A stretch of DNA of 64,000 nucleotides from Sphingomonas baiyangensis (lineage in GTDB: Bacteria > Pseudomonadota > Alphaproteobacteria > Sphingomonadales > Sphingomonadaceae). A program made the position numbers and the translations under genes. Within the stretch, counting starts at the first letter, position 1. The number at the start of each line of letters is the position of its first letter. Of this stretch, positions 49,559 to 58,573 are shown one piece after another. The stretch lies in assembly GCF_005144715.1 (NCBI RefSeq), contig NZ_SWKR01000001.1, positions 186,001 through 250,000 on the forward strand. Direction: 5' to 3'. Below the pieces are notes generated by a model. That model was given only the letters and a program-made list of their open reading frames with translations, had not been told where the DNA came from and searched no databases.

Positions 49559-49891
49559 TCAGCGTCCGCGGTCGGACGTTTCGTTGGTAATCATGCCATT
49601 GCCCGTCACATCCTCGGTCGACATGCCGGTGCCCATCGGCGTCGCTGCATCGCCGGTGCCGCCGATACTCCCCGATTGGGTGTTCGCAGCGGCAGGCGGC
49701 AGGGGCGAAGCGTCAGAGGCGCCGGCCTCGCCCGCGCGTTCACTGGAGGTGGCGGGTTCGGCAGGCGCATAGTCTACCGTGGCGCCGTCTGGCGCGGGCA
49801 CTACGCCATTTCCCGCCGTCGCCTCCTCGCCCCCGTCGCCGCACGCAGCGAGCAGCAGAGCGGGCATCACGGCTGACAATATGCGGCGCAT
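49559..49891 (-). CDS. Small lipoprotein, unknown
   Basis: 110 residues. Lipobox LLAAC at about 13-17, then a low-complexity Ala/Gly/Thr/Pro region with the phrase TEDVTGNGMITNETSDRG. GGAGGA lies before ATG 49891. It lies between lpdA and the 83-residue lipoprotein, in the same direction. Composition resembles other sphingomonad envelope lipoproteins; no function can be assigned. Confidence 0.75.
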   Translation of the reverse strand: MRRILSAVMPALLLAACGDGGEEATAGNGVVPAPDGATVDYAPAEPATSSERAGEAGASDASPLPPAAANTQSGSIGGTGDAATPMGTGMSTEDVTGNGMITNETSDRGR

Positions 49892-49952
49892 CGCAGTCCT
49901 CCTCCGGCAAATCGCTCGACCGATAGAACAACGATGCGCGCGCTAGGTTGCG

Positions 49953-51368
49953 TCAGATGTGCAGCGCCCTTCCATAGGCCGCGAGCACGCTCTCGTGCAT
50001 CATCTCGCTCAGCGTCGGATGCGGGAACACCGTCTGCATCAGTTCGGCCTCGGTCGTCTCGAGCTGCTTGCCCACGGTATAGCCCTGGATTAGCTCGGTA
50101 ACCTCGGCCCCCACCATGTGCGCGCCCAGCAGTTCGCCCGTCTTGGCGTCGAACACCGTCTTGATGAACCCCTCGGCCTCACCCAGCGCGATCGCCTTGC
50201 CGTTGCCGATGAAGGGGAAAGTGCCCGCCTTCACCTCGTAGCCGGCTTCCTTCGCCTTGGCCTCGGTCAGCCCGACGCTCGCGACCTGCGGGTGGCAATA
50301 GGTGCAGCCGGGGATGTTACGCGGGTCCATCGCGTGCGGGTGCACGTCCTTGTTGCCCAGCGCCTGCGCGATCGCCTCGGCGGCAATGACGCCCTCGTGG
50401 CTTGCCTTGTGCGCCAGCCAGGGGGGTGCGGTGATGTCGCCGATCGCCCACAGCCCGTCGATATTGGTGCGGCACATCGCATCGGTCTTGAGGAAGCCGC
50501 GATCGTCCATCGCGACCTTCAGCTCCTTCAGCCCGACATTCTCGGTGTTGGGCACGATGCCGATGGCGACGATGACATGGCTGAACTCGGCGTCGGACAC
50601 CTTGCCCGCCTTGTCCTTGAGCTTGACGGTGACGCCCTTGTCGCCCGCCTTGAGATCGCTGACGCCGGCGCCGGTCAGGATCGTCATGCCCTGCCTCTTC
50701 AGCGACTTCTCGAGGAAGGCCGAGACATCGGCGTCCTCGACGGGCACGATGCGGTCCATCATCTCGACCACGGTCACGTCGGCGCCCATGTCGTTGTAGA
50801 AGCTGGCGAACTCGATGCCGATCGCGCCTGATCCGATGACGAGCAGCCTGGTTGGCATCTCCGGCGGCGTCATCGCGTGGCGATAGGTCCACATGCGCTT
50901 CCCGTCGGCGGGCGTGCCCGGCAGATCGCGTGCGCGCGCGCCGGTGGCGACGATGATGTGTTTCGCGCTCAGCGTCTCGGTGCCCTTGTCGCCCTTCACC
51001 TCGAGCTTGCCGGGCGCCACCAGCCGCCCCTCGCCCATGTGCACGGCGATCTTGTTCTTCTTCATCAGGTGCGTGACGCCCTGATTGAGCTGCTTCGACA
51101 CCCCGCGCGAGCGCTTGACCACCGCCGCCAGATCGGCGCTGATCTTCTCCGCCGCCAGTCCATAGTCGCCGGCGTGCTGCATGTAGTGGAAGATCTCGGC
51201 CGAACGCAGCAGCGCCTTGGTGGGGATGCAGCCCCAGTTGAGGCAGATGCCGCCCAGCAGCTCGCGCTCGACGATCGCGGTCTTGAGGCCGAGCTGGCTT
51301 GCCCGGATTGCGGCGACATAGCCACCGGGGCCGCTGCCCAGCACGATGAGGTCGTAGGTTTCAGCCAT
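49953..51368 (-). CDS. lpdA: Dihydrolipoyl dehydrogenase (E3)
   Basis: 471 residues from ATG 51368 (MAETYDLIVLGSGPGGYVAA). It has an FAD-binding GSGPGG, redox disulfide GGICLNWGCIPTKALLR, NAD-binding LLVIGSGAIGIEFA, and C-terminal His-Glu in FPHPTLSEMMHES. It reoxidises lipoamide in the pyruvate dehydrogenase complex, whose E2 gene lies upstream. The first eight bases overlap the end of the PIN toxin gene. Confidence 0.97.
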   Translation of the reverse strand: MAETYDLIVLGSGPGGYVAAIRASQLGLKTAIVERELLGGICLNWGCIPTKALLRSAEIFHYMQHAGDYGLAAEKISADLAAVVKRSRGVSKQLNQGVTHLMKKNKIAVHMGEGRLVAPGKLEVKGDKGTETLSAKHIIVATGARARDLPGTPADGKRMWTYRHAMTPPEMPTRLLVIGSGAIGIEFASFYNDMGADVTVVEMMDRIVPVEDADVSAFLEKSLKRQGMTILTGAGVSDLKAGDKGVTVKLKDKAGKVSDAEFSHVIVAIGIVPNTENVGLKELKVAMDDRGFLKTDAMCRTNIDGLWAIGDITAPPWLAHKASHEGVIAAEAIAQALGNKDVHPHAMDPRNIPGCTYCHPQVASVGLTEAKAKEAGYEVKAGTFPFIGNGKAIALGEAEGFIKTVFDAKTGELLGAHMVGAEVTELIQGYTVGKQLETTEAELMQTVFPHPTLSEMMHESVLAAYGRALHI

Positions 51369-51789
51369 CGGTTGCTCCGTGATTTCGATTGGTCCGCACA
51401 GGGATTGCACGGCTGATATTGCGTGTCGTCCAGACCGCAACTCCGATGCCGAAGAAATCGACATCGCGGCTCCAGATTTCGGCATCGAACGCAAGCGCAG
51501 TCGCCAGGACCGGCCAGTCGCTCTGTCCGCCCGCTTCCAGCCGTGCGCGGGCTTCGGCCTCGCAGTGGACGAAGGCGAATGGCTGAACCGGCGCGATCAG
51601 TTCAAGCAGCCCATCCACGCGCGCGGCCGCATCTGCACCCCGTCGCTGCGCGATGGCATGTTTCGCTTCGAAGATCATCGGCATCGGCGTCAGCAATACG
51701 CTCTCAAGCGCGATGTCGAGCAACAGCGGCAGCGATCGGCCAAGCATAGCGCTCACCATGACATTCGCGTCGACAACGAACGTCGGCAT
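51361..51789 (-). CDS. PIN-domain toxin (VapC-like)
   Basis: 142 residues. The PIN nuclease acidic residues are in place: Asp near the N-terminus (FVVDANVMVS), Glu in IFEAKHAIAQR, Asp in QSDWPVLATALAF, and a late Asp pair in IWSRDVDFFG. Family members cut specific RNAs. It starts directly after the antitoxin stop with no gap (TGA-ATG), and its own stop overlaps the lpdA start. Confidence 0.85.
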   Translation of the reverse strand: MPTFVVDANVMVSAMLGRSLPLLLDIALESVLLTPMPMIFEAKHAIAQRRGADAAARVDGLLELIAPVQPFAFVHCEAEARARLEAGGQSDWPVLATALAFDAEIWSRDVDFFGIGVAVWTTRNISRAIPVRTNRNHGATDG

Positions 51790-52047
51790 TCAGTTGGCCG
51801 AATCTAGCGGCGCTCCCCAGGGATCGAGCCCCAAAGCGGCGAGATCGACCTCGAGATCGACACCCTTGCCCTTCATGTCCTCCTGCCAGCGGCGGATCGC
51901 CGCGACGGCTTCGCGCATCCGCTCGGGATCGCGCAAGCGCGGCGTGAACGTGCCGACGATACGGCCATGGTTGGTGATTTCCACCGGCTCGGCACCGCGA
52001 GCGATTTCGCTGAAACGCTCGCGAAACTCCTTGATGCCCATCTTCAC
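51790..52047 (-). CDS. Phd/YefM-like antitoxin
   Basis: 85 residues. Opens VKMGIKEFRERFSEIARGAEPVEITNHGRIVGTFTP, the prevent-host-death DNA-binding half; the C-terminal half should wrap the toxin. GTG 52047 is chosen because GGGAGC lies at a good distance, whereas ATG 52041 is too far. It is adjacent to the PIN toxin gene and likely autoregulates the pair. A Phd-type antitoxin with a PIN toxin is a known combination. Confidence 0.85.
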   Translation of the reverse strand: MKMGIKEFRERFSEIARGAEPVEITNHGRIVGTFTPRLRDPERMREAVAAIRRWQEDMKGKGVDLEVDLAALGLDPWGAPLDSAN

Positions 52048-52114
52048 GTTTGCCGCTCCCAAAATATGTCACTGGAAGATACACAAATCGTGCGCACGCG
52101 TCCATTTTAACGAC

Positions 52115-52504
52115 TTAGGCTCCGATCGCCCGCGGCCGCTTGGCCTCGTCGATCGCGACGAACACGAAGCGCGCCTGCGTGACGCGGCACTGCTCCTCCT
52201 GGTGCCGGTCGCGGCGCCATGCCTCGACTGCGATCGTCATCGAGGTGCGCCCGACCTTCACCAGATCGGCATAGACCGAAACCTCGTCGCCCACCGCCAC
52301 GGGCGCGTGGAACACCATACCGTCCATCGCGATCGTCACCGCCCGGCCCTTCGAATAGCGCGCGGCGACGAGGCCGGCGGCCATGTCCATCTGGCTCATC
52401 AGCCAGCCGCCGAAAATGTCGCCATAGGCATTGGCGTCGGCGGGCATCGTCGTCACGCGGATCGCCGGCTGGCCCTCGGGCGGAATGCTCATTTCCTCAA
52501 CCAT
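52115..52504 (-). CDS. Acyl-CoA thioesterase, YciA-type hotdog
   Basis: 129 residues. The hotdog fold with DANAYGDIFGGWLMSQMDMAAGLVA (catalytic Asp in GDIFGGWL) and VGDEVSVYADLVKVGRTSMTIAVEAWRRD matches the YciA group, which hydrolyses many acyl-CoAs. ATG 52504 overlaps the end of the small membrane gene upstream by eight bases; ATG 52492 is an alternative. Confidence 0.9.
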   Translation of the reverse strand: MVEEMSIPPEGQPAIRVTTMPADANAYGDIFGGWLMSQMDMAAGLVAARYSKGRAVTIAMDGMVFHAPVAVGDEVSVYADLVKVGRTSMTIAVEAWRRDRHQEEQCRVTQARFVFVAIDEAKRPRAIGA

Positions 52505-52694
52505 GCGGCGACCGGCCCCGCCACGCCGCTACGAGCGGACGCACGCCGAGCACGATCACCACGCCCATCGCCGCCGCCGTGACGATCCGGATCGAATCGC
52601 GACCGATCGGATATGCCCATTCGGCGAGCGCGCCGATCGCCCATGCAGCCGCCAGCCCCAGCGCGATATACACTAGCTCGACGAGCACGCGCAC
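52497..52694 (-). CDS. Small membrane protein between pdhC and thioesterase
   Basis: 65 residues from a GTG, 16 bases after the pdhC stop. Two hydrophobic segments (about 4-24 and 38-55) with a short loop containing WAYPIGRDSIR. No family is recognised. The overlap with the next gene supports that it is translated. Confidence 0.6.
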   Translation of the reverse strand: MRVLVELVYIALGLAAAWAIGALAEWAYPIGRDSIRIVTAAAMGVVIVLGVRPLVAAWRGRSPHG

Positions 52695-52710
52695 CGCCGG
52701 CGCCCTGCCC

Positions 52711-54033
52711 TCACGCGATCATCGCGAGCGGGCTTTCGACCAGCTCGCGGAACAGCTTCATCAGCTGCGCGCCGTCGGCGCCGTCGATCGCGCGATGATC
52801 GAAGCTGCCCGTCGCCGACATGACCGTCGCCACGCCCAGCGCATCGTCGATCACGAAGGGGCGCTTCTCGCCCGCGCCCACCGCCAGGATCATGCCCTGC
52901 GGCGGATTGATGACGGCATCGAACTGCTTGATGCCGAACATGCCCATGTTGCTGATCGAGGCGGTGCCGCCCTGATATTGCTCGGGCTTGAGCTTGTTGT
53001 CCTTGGCCAGCCCCGCCAGCTCCTTCATCTCGGTCGAAATCTTCGACAGCGACTTGGCGGCGGCATCGCGGATGATCGGCGTGATGAGGCCCGAGGGCGT
53101 CGATACCGCGACCGACACGTCGGCACGGTGGTAGCTCACCAGCTGGTCGCCCAGGAACGTGACGTTGCACTTGGGCGTCGCTTCCAGCGCCACGCCGAGC
53201 GCCTTGATGAGCAGATCGTTGACGCTGAGCTTCACACCGCGGCTCTCGAGCCCCTTGTTGAGCTCGCCGCGCAGCTTGAGCAGCGCATCCAGCCGCACGT
53301 CGACGGTCAGGTAGATGTGCGGGACGGTCTGCTTGGCCTCGGTCAGGCGGCGCGCGATCGTCTTGCGCATGTTCGACAGCTTTGAGACTTCGTGCGGGAT
53401 GCTGTCGTCGAACCACACGGCGGACGGCTTGGTGGGCGCAGGCGCGGCCTCGGGCGCGCTCGCCGTCGAAGCGGTTGCGGGCGCCTTGGCAGCCGACGAC
53501 TTCGCACCCTCGAGATCGGCCTTGACGATACGACCGTTGGGACCAGAGCCCTCGACGCTCGCGAGATCGACGCCCTTTTCGGCCGCAATGCGACGTGCAA
53601 GCGGGCTGGCCTTGACGCGCGCACCGTCATCCTGCTTCGCGACGGCGGCGGGCTGCGAGGCCGGCGATTCCTTCTCGGCCTTTACCTCGTCCTTGCGCGC
53701 GGCATCGGCATCGGCCTTGGGCGCGCTGTCGGCCTTGGGCGGCGCGTCGCTCGCGGTCTTCGTCGGTGCCTCGACCGCACCGGCATCCTCGCCCTCTTCG
53801 GCAAGCATCGCGATGACGGTGCCGACTTTCACCCCATCGGTGCCTTCGGCCACCATGATCTTTGCGATCGTCCCCTCGTCGACCGCCTCGAACTCCATCG
53901 TCGCCTTGTCGGTCTCGATTTCGGCGAGCAGATCGCCCGATTTCACGCTGTCGCCTTCCTTCACCAGCCATTTGGCCAGCGTGCCTTCCTCCATGGTGGG
54001 CGAGAGGGCAGGCATCTTGAGTTCGATCGGCAT
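52711..54033 (-). CDS. pdhC: Pyruvate dehydrogenase E2, dihydrolipoamide acetyltransferase
   Basis: 440 residues. One lipoyl domain (1-78) with the lipoyl Lys in [12 protein letters not shown]; an Ala/Lys/Glu-rich linker; an E1/E3-binding domain ([29 protein letters not shown]); and the catalytic domain with His in [15 protein letters not shown]. It transfers acetyl groups to CoA. pdhA and pdhB are not in this window; lpdA is 1.3 kb downstream. Confidence 0.96.
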   Translation of the reverse strand: MPIELKMPALSPTMEEGTLAKWLVKEGDSVKSGDLLAEIETDKATMEFEAVDEGTIAKIMVAEGTDGVKVGTVIAMLAEEGEDAGAVEAPTKTASDAPPKADSAPKADADAARKDEVKAEKESPASQPAAVAKQDDGARVKASPLARRIAAEKGVDLASVEGSGPNGRIVKADLEGAKSSAAKAPATASTASAPEAAPAPTKPSAVWFDDSIPHEVSKLSNMRKTIARRLTEAKQTVPHIYLTVDVRLDALLKLRGELNKGLESRGVKLSVNDLLIKALGVALEATPKCNVTFLGDQLVSYHRADVSVAVSTPSGLITPIIRDAAAKSLSKISTEMKELAGLAKDNKLKPEQYQGGTASISNMGMFGIKQFDAVINPPQGMILAVGAGEKRPFVIDDALGVATVMSATGSFDHRAIDGADGAQLMKLFRELVESPLAMIA

Positions 54034-54163
54034 GGGCTTCCCCGAAGGACTGGTTGGCGCTGGAACGCCTCTCCATCGCCATGTGTCCCGGCCGGGTCAA
54101 GGGGACGGGGTTGCGCGCAGGTGCGCGGCGCGCCACCTTCGCGTGCGGGGGAGAGCAACGGCC

Positions 54164-54619
54164 ATGCGCACCTATCTGGTAGTGATCGACGAGAGCCCGG
54201 AAGCCGAGATCGCGATGCGCTTCGCCGCACGTCGCGCGGTGAAGACCGGCGGCAGCGTCGAAATCCTCGCGCTCATCCCCACGCCCGATTTCGTCCAGTG
54301 GGGCGGCGTGATGGCGACAATCGAGGACGAGGCGCACCAGCGCGCCGAGGCACTGGTGACGGGCGCGGCGGGCACGCTGCTGAGCGAATCGGGGCTGAAA
54401 CCCTCGATCACCGTGCGCCAGGGCGAAGGCCCGAAGATCGTCCGCGAGATGATAGCCGCCAATCCCGACATCGCCGCGCTGGTGCTCGGCGCGGCGGCGA
54501 GCGGCCCGCCGGGCCCGCTCGTCAGCCATTTCGCCGGGGCGGATGCCGGCGCGCTGCCGGTGCCGCTGATGATCGTTCCCGGCAGCCTCGACCGCGATGC
54601 GATCGACCGGCTGAGCTGA
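54164..54619 (+). CDS. Universal stress protein family
   Basis: 151 residues. Opens MRTYLVVIDESPEAEIAMRFAARRAVKTGGSVEIL, a UspA-like Rossmann fold. The ATP-binding Gly-x2-Gly-x9-Gly pattern is poorly kept (AALVLGAAASGPPGPLVSHF), so nucleotide binding is doubtful. A GGGGGAGAG ribosome site precedes ATG 54164. It is divergent from pdhC. Confidence 0.85.
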   Translation: MRTYLVVIDESPEAEIAMRFAARRAVKTGGSVEILALIPTPDFVQWGGVMATIEDEAHQRAEALVTGAAGTLLSESGLKPSITVRQGEGPKIVREMIAANPDIAALVLGAAASGPPGPLVSHFAGADAGALPVPLMIVPGSLDRDAIDRLS

Positions 54620-54663
54620 GAAGCTCGCTTGCCAAGCCAGGCCGGCACCGCCACGCTGGCGCC

Positions 54664-55983
54664 ATGCGCATCACCCTCACCGCTTCGCTGCTGCTCGCCA
54701 CCCCTGCCGCCGCGCAGGACGCTCCCTCGCCACAGCGGCTGCGCGCCGACGTGCAGACGATGGTGGGCTTCGGCACGCGTCATTCGGCATCGACCACGAC
54801 CGACCCGAAGCGCGGTATCGGCGCGGCACGCAAATGGGTGCAGGGCGCGTTCGACCGGATCGGCCGCGACTGTCGCGGCTGCCTGACGACCGAGACGATC
54901 GCGCGCAGCTTCTCCGGCCCGCGCGCGCCGAACGGGCTCGAGATCGTCGACGTGCTCGGCGTGCAGAAGGGCAGCGAGCCGAACCGTGTGGTGATCCTCG
55001 TCGCGCATCTCGACAGCCGCAACAGCGATGTGATGGACGCGTCGGGCGATGCGCCCGGCGCCAATGACGATGCATCGGGCGTGGCGCTGCTGCTCGAGGT
55101 CGCGCGCGCATTGTCGAAGCAGCAGCACCGCGCCACCATCGTCTATGGCGCGCTGTCGGGCGAGGAACAGGGGCTTTGGGGCGCCACGCTGCTTGCCGAG
55201 ACGGCTCGCGAGCGCGGCTGGACGGTCGATGCGGTGCTCTCGAACGACATGGTGGGCAACACCGTCGGCCAGAACGGCGTGCGCATCGCCGATCGCGTGC
55301 GCGTGTTTTCCGAAGGCATCCGCTGGTCCGAAACGCTCGAGGAGCATCGCCGGCGGCGTGGCGAGGGCGGCGAGGATGACGGCCCGAGCCGCGCGCTCGC
55401 CAAGGCGATCCGCCAGACCGCGGCAGCAATGCCCGGCGCGCTCGAGGTGTTCGCGGTGCGCCGGCCCGACCGCTTCGGCCGCGGCGGCGATCACGAGGCG
55501 TTTCTGCGGCTGGGCTATCCAGCCGTGCGCTTCACCGTGGCGGCGGAGAATTACGATCAGCAGCACCAGGATCTGCGCACCGAGAACGGTCGCGTCTATG
55601 GCGACACCATCGACAAGATGGACTTCGATTATGCCGCCAAAGTCACCGCCATCAATATCGCGGTGGCGCGTCGGCTGGCCGATGCGCCGTCGGCACCCAC
55701 CGGCGTCAGCGTCGACGGTGCGGTGAGTACCGATTCGACCGTGCAGTGGGCGTCGGTGCCGGGCGCTGCCGGCTATCGCATCCATTGGCGGCGCAACGAT
55801 GAGCAGGACTGGACCGATCACCGCGACGTCGCCGCGGGCGCGACCAGCATCGTCCTGAAGAACGTGATCGTCGACGATCATTTCTTCGGCGTGTCGGCGC
55901 TCGCCGAAGACGGCAGCGAGAGCCTCGTCGCGTTCGCCGGCCGGACCGTTCCGCAAACGGTGCCCGGCTCGACGACGCGATAG
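54664..55983 (+). CDS. Secreted M28-family aminopeptidase with C-terminal fibronectin-like domain
   Basis: 439 residues. Signal peptide to about residue 18 (ATPAAAQD). Zinc ligands appear in VILVAHLDS, APGANDDASG, and the catalytic GEEQGLWGA; a further Asp in VDAVLSNDMVG. Residues about 345-430 (TVQWASVPGAAGYRIHWRRNDEQDWTDH) form a fibronectin type III-like domain. Probably a periplasmic or secreted peptidase. It starts 44 bases after the stress protein, likely one transcript. Confidence 0.9.
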   Translation: MRITLTASLLLATPAAAQDAPSPQRLRADVQTMVGFGTRHSASTTTDPKRGIGAARKWVQGAFDRIGRDCRGCLTTETIARSFSGPRAPNGLEIVDVLGVQKGSEPNRVVILVAHLDSRNSDVMDASGDAPGANDDASGVALLLEVARALSKQQHRATIVYGALSGEEQGLWGATLLAETARERGWTVDAVLSNDMVGNTVGQNGVRIADRVRVFSEGIRWSETLEEHRRRRGEGGEDDGPSRALAKAIRQTAAAMPGALEVFAVRRPDRFGRGGDHEAFLRLGYPAVRFTVAAENYDQQHQDLRTENGRVYGDTIDKMDFDYAAKVTAINIAVARRLADAPSAPTGVSVDGAVSTDSTVQWASVPGAAGYRIHWRRNDEQDWTDHRDVAAGATSIVLKNVIVDDHFFGVSALAEDGSESLVAFAGRTVPQTVPGSTTR

Positions 55984-55996
55984 GTCAGGCGCGACC

Positions 55997-57151
55997 TCAG
56001 CGGCGGCGCAGCGCCTTTCCGTGGCGCGGCGCATAATGATGCGTCACGTGGCTGGTGGCGGGATAGCTGATCGTCACCGTGGTGGTGGTGACGGGCGGAT
56101 AATACCAGCCGCCCGCAACATAGCCCGGCTGCGTGACGACGGTGCTGCACGAATGGCTGCACTGGACCGGCGGCGCGCTGTGATAGGCGTGCGGCTGCGG
56201 CGCGCCATGGTGCACCCACGCCTGCTGCGGCGCATGATGCGTGACGTGCCGCTCCTCATACCGATAGTCGGCGCCATGCCCGCCGTCGTACGGCGTCGCC
56301 AGCTCGGCATGATCGATGCGGTCCCCCGGCAGCGGCTGCACGACCTCGCGCCGATCGCCCCACGCGACCTGCGGGGCGGGCGGCGGGCCGGCATGGTGCT
56401 GCGGCGGCGGACCTGCATAAGCGGGCGGCGGCGGCGCCGCCGCGCGGCGGCGATCCTGCGCGCTGCCGATCGCGGCACCCGCGATCGCGCCCGCACCGCC
56501 GCCGATCAGCGCGCCGGGCAGCCGGTTGCCCGGACCCGCGATCGCGCCGCCAGCGATGGCGCCCACCGCCCCGCCGACGACAGCACCCGTGGTGGTGCCG
56601 CTGCGCGAAGGCGGCGGAGGGGGCGGCGCGGTTGCCGCAGCATAGCCCTCGTCGAAATAATAGCGGCCGTTGTCGTAGCGGCTGGCATAGTCCTGCTCGC
56701 TATAGTCGCCGGGATAGTCCCAATAGGCGTCCTCGCGGTTCCATTCGATGCCGCTGACCGAATCGATCACGCGGCCCTGCTGATCGATCAGCACGGCATC
56801 GTCATAATAGCGATACCAGTTCTGGCCATAGCCGGGGGCAGCCAGACCGAAGCTGGCAAAATCGGCGATGTAGAAACTCGGCGCCACCCAATATTGCGGC
56901 ATAACCCAGCCGCGCACGGGCGCGCGATACGCCGCCCAGCCGCCCGGCGCGCGCCAGCCGCCATGCCAGCGTCCGTTGAAGCGCTGCCCCCAGCGCGTCC
57001 AGCGCATCGGCTGGCCGGGGCGGACATGCCCGCGATGCATCGTCTGCATCCGCTGCATCGAAGGCGTGCGCATGCCGCGCTGGCCATCGGCCGCATCCAT
57101 GGCGGCGGGCGCGGCGCCGAGCGCCAGCGCGGTGAGGAAAAGCGTCTGCAT
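55997..57151 (-). CDS. RcnB-domain protein with glycine zipper and His-rich tail
   Basis: 384 residues. Signal peptide MQTLFLTALALGAAPAAMDA. The RcnB-like part covers about 75-130 with YWVAPSFYIADF and YRYYDDAVLIDQQGRVIDSV. A proline run leads into a glycine zipper (GAVVGGAVGAIAGGAIAGPGN and ALIGGGAGAIAGAAIGSAQD, about 190-235). The last 140 residues are rich in His, Pro, Tyr and Gln with a Cys pair (QCSHSCS). E. coli RcnB tunes nickel/cobalt export; the zipper implies envelope association. The frame before ATG 57151 lacks a signal peptide. Confidence 0.85.
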   Translation of the reverse strand: MQTLFLTALALGAAPAAMDAADGQRGMRTPSMQRMQTMHRGHVRPGQPMRWTRWGQRFNGRWHGGWRAPGGWAAYRAPVRGWVMPQYWVAPSFYIADFASFGLAAPGYGQNWYRYYDDAVLIDQQGRVIDSVSGIEWNREDAYWDYPGDYSEQDYASRYDNGRYYFDEGYAAATAPPPPPPSRSGTTTGAVVGGAVGAIAGGAIAGPGNRLPGALIGGGAGAIAGAAIGSAQDRRRAAAPPPPAYAGPPPQHHAGPPPAPQVAWGDRREVVQPLPGDRIDHAELATPYDGGHGADYRYEERHVTHHAPQQAWVHHGAPQPHAYHSAPPVQCSHSCSTVVTQPGYVAGGWYYPPVTTTTVTISYPATSHVTHHYAPRHGKALRRR

Positions 57152-57268
57152 CGTTCCGGCTCCTGCCCTGTTACCCCCTGCCAAACGGCAGGACGCGTTC
57201 AGGGTTTCTTAACCGATGCGCAGATGAGTCGCGAATCGCGAGATCGTCGCGCCGCGTCCCGTTTCGGG

Positions 57269-57751
57269 TCAGGCGATGCGCGGCGCGAGCACCGCCATCA
57301 GCGCCTCGCAGCCCGCGGCATCCTCGGCGTCGAAGCGCGCCGGGCTGGGGCTGTCGAGGTCGAGCACGCCAATCAGCACGCCGTCATGGACGATCGGCAC
57401 CACCAGTTCGGAACGGCTGGCGGCATCGCAGGCGATGTGCCCCGGAAAGGCGTGGACGTCCTCGACGAGCTGCGTCGCGCGCGTCGCCGCCGCGGTGCCG
57501 CACACGCCCTTGCCGAAGGGAATGCGTATGCACGCCGCCTTGCCTTGAAAAGGCCCGAGCACGAGCTCGCCGCCGACATTGCGATAGAAGCCCGACCAGT
57601 TGAGATCGTCCAGATACTGCCCGATCAGCGCGGCGGCATTGGCCATGTTGGCGATGGCGTCGGCCTCGCCGGCGGTCAGCGCGTCGAGCGCGGAGAGGAG
57701 ATCGCGATAGAGCTCGCGCTTGTCGGTGTTAGCGATGTCGAATGCGTACAT
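57269..57751 (-). CDS. msrC: Free methionine-(R)-sulfoxide reductase (GAF domain)
   Basis: 160 residues from ATG 57751 (MYAFDIANTDKRELYRDLLSAL). A single GAF domain with the three catalytic Cys of the family: KAACIRIPFGKGVCGTAA holds two and HIACDAASRSELVVP the third. Reduces free Met-R-sulfoxide using thioredoxin. Longer open frame upstream is not family-like. Monocistronic. Confidence 0.93.
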   Translation of the reverse strand: MYAFDIANTDKRELYRDLLSALDALTAGEADAIANMANAAALIGQYLDDLNWSGFYRNVGGELVLGPFQGKAACIRIPFGKGVCGTAAATRATQLVEDVHAFPGHIACDAASRSELVVPIVHDGVLIGVLDLDSPSPARFDAEDAAGCEALMAVLAPRIA

Positions 57752-57839
57752 GGCCGGCGATGTAGGCGCGCGGATGGCGTCCGGGAAGTGGGTCGGGAAC
57801 ACCTATTGCGACGTAGCGCCCCGCCATTCATGATGCCTC

Positions 57840-58511
57840 ATGGACTTCATGAAGTGGCTCAATTCGCTCGACGAGCTTCTCTACGAAGTCATGAGCTGGC
57901 TGCTGTTCTTTCCGATCACGTTGTGGCGCGCTGCCGTTCGGCCGCTGACGCTGATGGACGAGGTCGACCGGCAGCAGGCGCTTCCCGAAGACCAGCAATA
58001 TGCCTCGCTGCTCAGCCCGCCGCTTTTCCTGGCTCTTGCGCTGCTACTGGCGCACGCCACCGCGATGGCATTGGGCCAGACCGATGCGATCATCGCCAAC
58101 ACCGATGGGTTGGCAAGCCTCATCAACGACACGACGACTGCGCTGGTGCTGCGCGTGGTGGTGTTCGCCAGCTTCGCGCTGTGCCTGGCGGCGCGCCTGG
58201 TGCGCAGCCGGCGGGCGCCGCTGAGCCGCCTGAGGCTGCGGCTGCCATTCTACGAACAATGCTATCCCGTCGCGATCTTCGCGCTCGGCCTCAGCCTCGG
58301 CACCAGTTTTGCCGGTATGGCGGACACCGCCACCCATATGCTCGGCATGGCGCTAATTGCGCTGAGCGTCCTTTACTTCAGCGTGACCGAGACGCGTTGG
58401 TTCGCCGATCGTCGGGGCGTCGGCTATCCGCGCGCGATCGGCAACGTGGCATGGGCAATAGTGGAAGCATTGCTGCTGATGATCGCGATTGGCTTCCTGT
58501 TCACGCGGTAA
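57840..58511 (+). CDS. Polytopic membrane protein, unknown
   Basis: 223 residues with five or six hydrophobic segments (about 15-33, 57-78, 98-120, 140-160, 164-183, 199-222). An acidic cytoplasmic-looking loop (MDEVDRQQALPEDQQYA) lies after the first. Resembles short YIP1-like or permease-type proteins of sphingomonads, but I recognise no conserved motif. The reading frame is solid and no Shine-Dalgarno of note precedes ATG 57840. Confidence 0.75.
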   Translation: MDFMKWLNSLDELLYEVMSWLLFFPITLWRAAVRPLTLMDEVDRQQALPEDQQYASLLSPPLFLALALLLAHATAMALGQTDAIIANTDGLASLINDTTTALVLRVVVFASFALCLAARLVRSRRAPLSRLRLRLPFYEQCYPVAIFALGLSLGTSFAGMADTATHMLGMALIALSVLYFSVTETRWFADRRGVGYPRAIGNVAWAIVEALLLMIAIGFLFTR

Positions 58512-58573
58512 AGCCGGTACGTGGAGGTGACGTTCCACCCGTGCTATAGTGCGTATGCCGACGGGAGACCGAC

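Noticed and set aside
52497-52694. Third toxin-antitoxin component
   Set aside because: The small membrane protein is closer to pdhC and the thioesterase and shows no toxin motif, so it was left as an unknown membrane protein.
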